18,827 nucleotides of DNA from Flavobacteriales bacterium UBA2426. Its GTDB lineage: Bacteria; Bacteroidota; Bacteroidia; Flavobacteriales_F; PHOS-HE28. Under the pieces are notes generated by a model that made no database searches, was not told the DNA's origin, and saw nothing but the letters and a program-made list of their open reading frames with translations. The translations under genes and the position numbers were made by a program. Positions 14,697 to 18,827 of the stretch are shown here, piece by piece (position 1 is the first letter of the stretch; each line of letters begins with the position of its first letter). The stretch spans positions 1-18,827 of the forward strand of contig DDRC01000167.1 in the NCBI GenBank assembly GCA_002342985.1. Reading direction: 5' to 3'.

Positions 14697-15806
14697 ATGA
14701 AAAAGATCCTCAAGTACCTACTCTTCATCGGACTGGGCGTCCTGTTCCTCTGGACGCTCTACTTCCTCTACCAGAAGAGCGCCAGCAAGCCGGACGAGTT
14801 CGCGGTGGAGACGCTCAAGCGCACCGATGTGGTGAAGAAGACGGTGGCCAACGGCAAGATCGTGCCGCGCAAGGAGATCCTCATCAAGCCCGTGGTCAGC
14901 GGCATCATCCGCGAGCTCTACGTGGAGGCCGGCCAGCAGGTGAAGAAGGACCAGCCCCTGGCGAAGATCCAGATCGTGCCCGACATGCTCAGCCTGAGCA
15001 ACGCCGAGAACCGCGTGCGCACGGCCGAGATCAACGTGCAGAACGCGCAGATGAACTTCGACCGCAACAAGCCGCTGCTCGACAAGGGGGTGATCAGCGC
15101 CGCCGAGATGCAGGGCTTCGACGTGGCCCTGAAGAACGCCAGGCAGGAACTGGCCGCCGCGCAAGAGGCCCTGCAGGTGGTGCGCGACGGCATCAGCCGC
15201 AGCAGCGCGGGGAACACCATCGTGCGCAGCACCATCGACGGCATGGTGCTGGATGTGCCGGTGAAGGAGGGCAACAGCGTGATCGAGCGGAACAACTTCA
15301 ATGAGGGCACCACCATCGCCGCCATCGCCGACATGGCGGACCTCATCTTCCAGGGCAAGGTGGATGAGAGCGAGGTGGGCAAGGTGGAGCTGGGCATGCC
15401 CGTGGTGCTCACCGTGGGCGCCATCGATAATGCGAAGTGGGACGCTGACCTGGAGTACATCGCCCCCAAGGGCGTGGAGGAGAACGGCGCCATCCAGTTC
15501 GAGATCCGCGCCGCCGTCAAGCTGAAGGAGGGTCAGTCGCTGCGCAGCGGCTACAGCGCCAATGCCGACATCGTGCTGGAGCGCCGCGACAGCGTGTACA
15601 CCGTGCCCGAGAGCATCGTGGAGTTCAACGCCAAGGGCGACAGCGCCTTCGTGCAGCTCAAGGACGGCGAGGGCTGGAAGAAGACCTACATCCGCACGGG
15701 CCTGAGCGACGGCATCAACCTGGAGGTGCTCGAAGGCATCCCGGCCGATGCCAAGCTGCGCGGCGCCAAGGTGGAGGAGAAGAAGAAGGAGGTGAGCATG
15801 GACTAG
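14697..15806 (+). CDS. MacA/HlyD-type periplasmic adaptor (membrane-fusion protein)
   Basis: This is a 369-residue membrane-fusion protein that would link the inner-membrane ABC permeases to an outer-membrane channel. An N-terminal transmembrane anchor (about 5-24) is followed by one half of the lipoyl-like domain, with SGIIRELYVEAGQQVKKDQP (68-87). A helical hairpin follows (about 99-165, NAENRVRTAEINVQNAQMNF onward), then the second lipoyl half (about 175-197, DGMVLDVPVKEGNSV) and a beta-barrel/membrane-proximal region to the end. The C-terminus is lysine-rich. No TolC-like gene is present in the window. The stop shares the palindrome CTAG with the stop of the convergent epimerase gene. Confidence 0.95.
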   Translation: MKKILKYLLFIGLGVLFLWTLYFLYQKSASKPDEFAVETLKRTDVVKKTVANGKIVPRKEILIKPVVSGIIRELYVEAGQQVKKDQPLAKIQIVPDMLSLSNAENRVRTAEINVQNAQMNFDRNKPLLDKGVISAAEMQGFDVALKNARQELAAAQEALQVVRDGISRSSAGNTIVRSTIDGMVLDVPVKEGNSVIERNNFNEGTTIAAIADMADLIFQGKVDESEVGKVELGMPVVLTVGAIDNAKWDADLEYIAPKGVEENGAIQFEIRAAVKLKEGQSLRSGYSANADIVLERRDSVYTVPESIVEFNAKGDSAFVQLKDGEGWKKTYIRTGLSDGINLEVLEGIPADAKLRGAKVEEKKKEVSMD

Positions 15807-16717
15807 GGCAGCAGGTCGCCCAGGGCGCTGCCCAGCTCGGTGTGTCTGAACCGGAAGCCCAATCGCAAGGCTCGGCCCGGCACCACGCGCCTGCTCTTCA
15901 GGATCAGCTCCGTCTCCGTGCCGATGATGCGCGCGCCGATGCGCAGCATCCACTCCGTTGCGGGAAGCGCGATCCAGGGCCTGATGCGCGCGCGCATGGC
16001 CTTCAGCAGATCGAACTCCGGGATGGGGTTGGGCGCCGCCAGGTTGAGGATGCCCTCGGCCTTCGGCTCCTCGATGAGCCAATGGAAGAAGCGGGCGACA
16101 TCGGTCTCGTGCACCCAGCTCACGAACTGCCTGCCGCTGCCATGCCGCCCGCCCAGCCCCCAGCGCACCAGCTGTGCATAGCGCGGGAAGGCGCCGCCTT
16201 TGTTGCTGAAGACGATGGCGCAGCGCACCGCCACCTGGCGCACGCCGGGGCGCGCATGCCTGAAGAACTCGTTCTCCCAAGCCTTCACCACCTGCGGGCT
16301 GAAGTCATTGCCGAGCTCGCCCGTGTCCTCGTCCATCGGCCGGTTCTCCGCGTGGCGGTAGACGGTGGCGCTGCTGAGGTTGACCCACAGCGGAGGAGGG
16401 GACCCGACAGCCAGCATGGCCTCGCCCAGCGCATGCGTCGATTCCAGTCGGCTGTTGAGGATGGCGGCGCGGTTCCCCGGCGTGTATCGGCAATCCACGC
16501 TTCGGCCCGCCAGGTTGATGAGCGCATCTGCTCCATCGAGCTCACGCCACCACGTACCGCGTGAGCGCCCATCCCATTCCGCCATCCGCGCTTTGGGGTG
16601 CTGCTGGAGTTCCGGCCTGCGGGTGAGCACGACCACCTCATGGCCGAACCGCGCAAAGTGCTCCTGTAGGATCTGCCCGATGGTGCCTGTGCCTCCGGCG
16701 AGGATGATTCTGCTCAT
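15803..16717 (-). CDS. TIGR01777-type SDR family epimerase/oxidoreductase
   Basis: This is a 304-residue cytoplasmic NAD(P)-binding protein of the extended short-chain dehydrogenase family, TIGR01777 (YfcH) group. The nucleotide-binding GGTGTIG is at 8-14. Family landmarks are NLAGRSVDCRY (68-78), LSSATVYRH (114-122), VKAWENE (144-150), SWVHETDVARF (200-210) and NLAAPNP (225-231). The C-terminal DUF1731-like tail is at about 245-292. The substrate is unknown. The usual SDR YxxxK is replaced here, as is common in this group. It is the last gene of the run from 18438 and is 34 bases from the small membrane gene across a palindromic repeat. It overlaps the adaptor gene by four bases tail to tail. 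Confidence 0.94.
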   Translation of the reverse strand: MSRIILAGGTGTIGQILQEHFARFGHEVVVLTRRPELQQHPKARMAEWDGRSRGTWWRELDGADALINLAGRSVDCRYTPGNRAAILNSRLESTHALGEAMLAVGSPPPLWVNLSSATVYRHAENRPMDEDTGELGNDFSPQVVKAWENEFFRHARPGVRQVAVRCAIVFSNKGGAFPRYAQLVRWGLGGRHGSGRQFVSWVHETDVARFFHWLIEEPKAEGILNLAAPNPIPEFDLLKAMRARIRPWIALPATEWMLRIGARIIGTETELILKSRRVVPGRALRLGFRFRHTELGSALGDLLP

Positions 16718-16722
16718 GGCTT

Positions 16723-16774
16723 GTCATGCCGGGCTTGACCCGGCATCGCGTTAGTGCACGGGCTGCGGGATGAC
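16723..16774. repeat. REP-like palindromic repeat
   Basis: A perfect eight-base stem ATGCCGGG (16726-16733) and CCCGGCAT (16739-16746) with loop CTTGA lies between two genes. Outer arms GTCAT (16723-16727) and ATGAC (16770-16774) extend the inverted structure to about 52 bases. The inner hairpin closely resembles a short intergenic repeat scattered through many bacterial genomes, whose translations give peptides such as CHAGLDPAS and RVKPGMT. Copy number in this genome cannot be checked from one window. Confidence 0.6.
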
Positions 16775-17164
16775 TGGAACGGGATTGATGGTGATCCCGT
16801 TTTGCCGCGCCTTCCGCCGCCCGCGGAAGAAGAGGAAGAGGTTGATGAAGAGCATCACGCCCAGGTAGATGGCGAAGCCGCCCACCTTGCCGGCCAGCGT
16901 CTCCACCACTTCCTGCATGGTGTCGTAGGCGTTCTCGCCCCAATAGCCGTCCACCTCCATGATGCGCAGCGCGAAGCCGATGTTGATGAGGTAGAAGCCC
17001 ACCTCGAAGAGGCGGTTGGTGGCATCGGCGATGTCGGCCTTGCCCTTGAAGATGTCGAGCATGAAGACCCGGCCATTGCGGAAGAGCGTGCGGGCCACGT
17101 ACAGCGTGAGGCCGAAGACGATGGGCAGGTAGATCAGGTAGGTGAGGACGAAGGTGTTGGTCAT
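16751..17164 (-). CDS. Small membrane protein, paralogue B of a tandem pair
   Basis: This is a 137-residue integral membrane protein with three likely helices, at about 5-25, 52-70 and 93-113. A hydrophilic segment, RNGRVFMLDIFKGKADIADATNR (about 29-51), follows the first helix. It is clearly related to the next gene upstream: the blocks GRVFMLDIFKG and YLINIGFALRIM correspond to GRPWMLRLFDG and YTVNLGYIALVM in the paralogue. I do not recognise a named family. The last eight codons (NPVPVIPQPVH region) and the stop lie within a palindromic repeat, so the natural C-terminus may have been altered. It is 25 bases downstream of its paralogue. Confidence 0.82.
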   Translation of the reverse strand: MTNTFVLTYLIYLPIVFGLTLYVARTLFRNGRVFMLDIFKGKADIADATNRLFEVGFYLINIGFALRIMEVDGYWGENAYDTMQEVVETLAGKVGGFAIYLGVMLFINLFLFFRGRRKARQNGITINPVPVIPQPVH

Positions 17165-17189
17165 GGCTTGGGGTGTTTGTTGGGGCGCG

Positions 17190-17561
17190 TCATGTCGCGC
17201 GCTTACCGGTTGCTTGGTGTTGCTTGAACCGGCTCCATATCAGGAGCACGGCGATGTTCTGGTAGTGGAGCGCGGCGAGGGCGAGCACGATGATGGCCAT
17301 GCGCCGCGCCAGGGTGGCGAGCAATTGCTCGATGCCCGTGATGGGCTCCCAGCCGGCCATCACCAGGGCGATGTAGCCCAGGTTCACCGTGTAGCAGCCT
17401 GCGAGCAGGATGCTGTTCACGGCATCCACGAATGCGGCGTCGCCATCGAAGAGCCGCAGCATCCAGGGCCGGCCGTGCCGGTGGCAGGTCTGCGCCACGC
17501 CCACCGCCAGCACCAGCATGGCCGGGAAGAAGAGCGCGTAGGCGAGGAGGTTGAGGCTCAT
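17190..17561 (-). CDS. Small membrane protein, paralogue A of a tandem pair
   Basis: This is a 123-residue integral membrane protein with predicted helices at about 4-24, 48-70 and 88-110. The polar segment after the first helix, RHGRPWMLRLFDGDAAFVDA, matches the equivalent part of the downstream paralogue, as does the start of the second helix. Two cysteines (CHRH and GCYTVN) are specific to this copy. No enzymatic motif is visible and the family is unnamed to me. It starts four bases after the methyltransferase stop, so it is almost certainly co-transcribed with it. It ends with a short basic tail. Confidence 0.83.
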   Translation of the reverse strand: MSLNLLAYALFFPAMLVLAVGVAQTCHRHGRPWMLRLFDGDAAFVDAVNSILLAGCYTVNLGYIALVMAGWEPITGIEQLLATLARRMAIIVLALAALHYQNIAVLLIWSRFKQHQATGKRAT

Positions 17562-17565
17562 GGCA

Positions 17566-18438
17566 TCAGGCCTTGCGGGCGGTGATCAGGAGGTAGCGGA
17601 ACAGGTCGCGTTGCGTGCCGAGCAGGATGCCCAGCAGGCAGCTCTTGAGGTGCGCTTGCTCCAAGGCGTTCAAACGCGTGCCTTGGAGGCGGCGCTCCAT
17701 CCAGCCTTGCACCATCAGGAAGGGCCCGTGCGCGGCGCAAGGCGCCACCTTCCAGCTGAGGTCGCGCACGCGGATGTCCACGAAGCCGTTCGCAGCGAGC
17801 GCTCCGATGAAGGCCTCGCGCTGCGGGAAGCAGGGGAGGGCCCAGCCTTCCTCCACGGTGCGCACCATGCGCGCCCGGTTGCCCATCGGTGGCCTGAGGA
17901 GGAAGCCATCCACCAGTGCGAGGCGGCCACCGGGCTTGATGATGCGCGCGATCTCCTCAATCGCATCGGCCTTCGATGCGCCTGTTCCATAGCACAGGCT
18001 CTCCAAGGCATAGACGCCATCGATGCTGCGGTCGGCCAGGCCGGTTCGCCTGAAGTCAGCATGCCGCATGCTCACCCGGTGATCGATCCCGGCTGCGAGC
18101 GCTTCGATGCCGCCCTCAATGGCCTGTTCTTCAACAATGGTGACCGCCTCCACGCGCGCGGCGAATTCTCGTGCCGCCAAGCGTGCGGCCGCGCCATAGC
18201 CGCAGCCGAGGTCCGCGAGCCGATCGCCCGGCCGCGCGCGCAGCTCACGGACCACCTGCCGGACCATCTCGTCGAGCATCGCCCTGCGGTTGAAGGGGCT
18301 CATGGGCCAGCGCCAGTAGCCGAAGTGCAGATGGCCCTGCGGGCTCCAGCGCTTGTACAGGTCCGCGCTCGCATGGAAGTGCGCTTGCACACCGGGGTCG
18401 GTGCGTAGCCGTGCGGGTTGCTGCAGGAGGGCTTCCAT
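17566..18438 (-). CDS. Class I SAM-dependent methyltransferase
   Basis: This is a 290-residue cytoplasmic methyltransferase with a Rossmann fold. SAM-binding motif I is LADLGCGYGAAA (74-85). The acidic motif II region is around 99-104, motif post-I/III is HADFRRTGLADRSIDGVYALES (126-147 in part), and IIKPGGRLALVDG is at 166-178. HFGYW (38-42) resembles the lipid- and quinone-type small-molecule methyltransferases (cyclopropane-fatty-acid-synthase-like, tocopherol, sarcosine), so the substrate is probably a small or lipid molecule. It is the first gene of a four-gene run and sits next to a GbsR/MarR-like regulator, separated by a 58-base gap holding a palindromic candidate operator. Confidence 0.93.
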   Translation of the reverse strand: MEALLQQPARLRTDPGVQAHFHASADLYKRWSPQGHLHFGYWRWPMSPFNRRAMLDEMVRQVVRELRARPGDRLADLGCGYGAAARLAAREFAARVEAVTIVEEQAIEGGIEALAAGIDHRVSMRHADFRRTGLADRSIDGVYALESLCYGTGASKADAIEEIARIIKPGGRLALVDGFLLRPPMGNRARMVRTVEEGWALPCFPQREAFIGALAANGFVDIRVRDLSWKVAPCAAHGPFLMVQGWMERRLQGTRLNALEQAHLKSCLLGILLGTQRDLFRYLLITARKA

Positions 18439-18454
18439 GGCTCAGTGGTTTGGA

Positions 18455-18474
18455 GTTTCAGGAACTAATGAAAC
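18455..18474. promoter_or_regulatory. Candidate operator for the GbsR/MarR-like regulator
   Basis: GTTTCA (18455-18460) and TGAAAC (18469-18474) form a perfect six-base inverted repeat with an eight-base AT-rich spacer. It is the only such structure in the 58-base gap between the regulator and the methyltransferase. Dimeric winged-helix MarR/GbsR proteins bind sites of this size and symmetry. That this regulator binds it is inferred from position. Confidence 0.45.
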
Positions 18475-18496
18475 AATGTGCCGAAAAAAAGGGCGG

Positions 18497-18827
18497 TCAT
18501 TTGAGCAGGGTGGTGGCGGCCTTCACGAACCATTGCACATCGCGGCGGGTACTGTGCTCCAGCAGGGTGTCGAGGCGCTTGGTGAGGTCGTGCAGGTCGT
18601 GGGTCATCTGGCGGAAGCTCTTCGCCTCGGGCGTTCCGCCGGGGATGTCCTCGAGTTCATCGAGCAGGCGGATGAGCGGTTCCAGCTCCCGCTTCTTGCG
18701 CTCGCGGGTGATGTGCGTGGCCACCTTCCAGACGTCCTTCTCGGCCTCGAAGTACTCCCGGCGCTCGCCTGGCTTGAGCACCCGGCGCACCAGGCTCCAA
18801 TCGATCAGCGCCCGCAGGTTCATGTTG
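18497..18827 (-). CDS. GbsR/MarR-type transcriptional regulator (5' end outside window)
   Basis: This is the C-terminal part of a DNA-binding regulator; the reading frame stays open at the right edge of the window, with Asn before the internal Met. The first visible residues (N-MNLRALIDWSLVRRV) match the end of the recognition helix of GbsR/MarR-type winged-helix domains, which usually read SxGNxxMNLRxLxxWGLV. The wing follows at GERREYFEAEKDVWKVA (19-35), and a helical dimerisation tail runs to the end (about 36-108). The full protein is probably about 150-170 residues. Met1 of the visible frame is therefore not the true start. It is on the same strand and just upstream of the methyltransferase run, with a palindrome between them, which suggests autogenous or local control. 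Confidence 0.85.
   Translation of the reverse strand, partial: NMNLRALIDWSLVRRVLKPGERREYFEAEKDVWKVATHITRERKKRELEPLIRLLDELEDIPGGTPEAKSFRQMTHDLHDLTKRLDTLLEHSTRRDVQWFVKAATTLLK

Noticed and set aside
12379..14700. A plus-strand open frame of 773 codons in another frame
   Set aside because: It runs through both permease genes out of frame and shows only Gly/Arg/His-rich composition without recognisable motifs.
18483..18496. Run of seven T on the minus strand after the regulator gene as a terminator
   Set aside because: No GC-rich stem precedes the T-run; only short CCG/CGG matches are present.
1..18827. tRNA, rRNA, CRISPR array, riboswitch or IS transposase
   Set aside because: I looked on both strands and found no cloverleaf-like sequence, rRNA-like stretch, regularly spaced repeats or transposase motifs.

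Overview
The window is a GC-rich chromosomal segment (a counted host line, 5161-5220, is 41/60 G+C) carrying an AT-rich, foreign-looking gene at its left edge (line 61-120 is 20/60 G+C). The host is most likely an uncultured member of the Bacteroidota, of Flavobacteriales type. The reasons are the gene families (DUF6089-like and DUF6268-like outer-membrane barrels, DUF4159, a GbsR/MarR-type regulator), the near absence of Shine-Dalgarno sequences before start codons, and several upstream motifs close to the Bacteroidota -7 element TAnnTTTG. This placement is inference. I see no rRNA, tRNA, CRISPR array or insertion-sequence transposase, and no gene-free stretch longer than 300 bases.

Layout, left to right. 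(1) 1-875 plus the recombinase at 875-2098/2182: a tyrosine recombinase followed, on the same strand, by a short structured site and one AT-rich lipoprotein gene. The gene is bounded by GTTATG-type inverted motifs. This looks like the left part of an integron-like cassette array in which recombinase and cassette point the same way, and it is the most interesting part of the window. (2) 2268-6326, minus strand: six closely packed cell-envelope genes (DUF6089-like barrel, small membrane protein, HEAT-repeat protein, lipoprotein, DUF2147 protein, DUF6268-like barrel). (3) 6387-11295, minus strand: a second tight run with a class-C beta-lactamase-fold serine hydrolase, a GT-C-like multi-spanning membrane protein, RsmE, a DUF4159 protein and the PLP-binding protein YggS. 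(4) 11434-15806, plus strand: a MacB-type ABC exporter module of one ATPase, two paralogous FtsX/MacB permeases and one membrane-fusion adaptor, with no outer-membrane channel in the window. (5) 15803-18827, minus strand: a GbsR/MarR-like regulator (its 5' end lies outside the window), then a probable operator and a four-gene run of SAM methyltransferase, two tandem paralogous small membrane proteins and a TIGR01777-type SDR epimerase. A REP-like palindromic repeat sits at the junction of the last two genes.

Genes within a block are separated by a few bases or overlap by 1-11 bases, so each block probably forms one or two transcripts. Regions 2-5 look like ordinary core or lineage-specific envelope genes. 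Region 1 is the only part with a mobile character.
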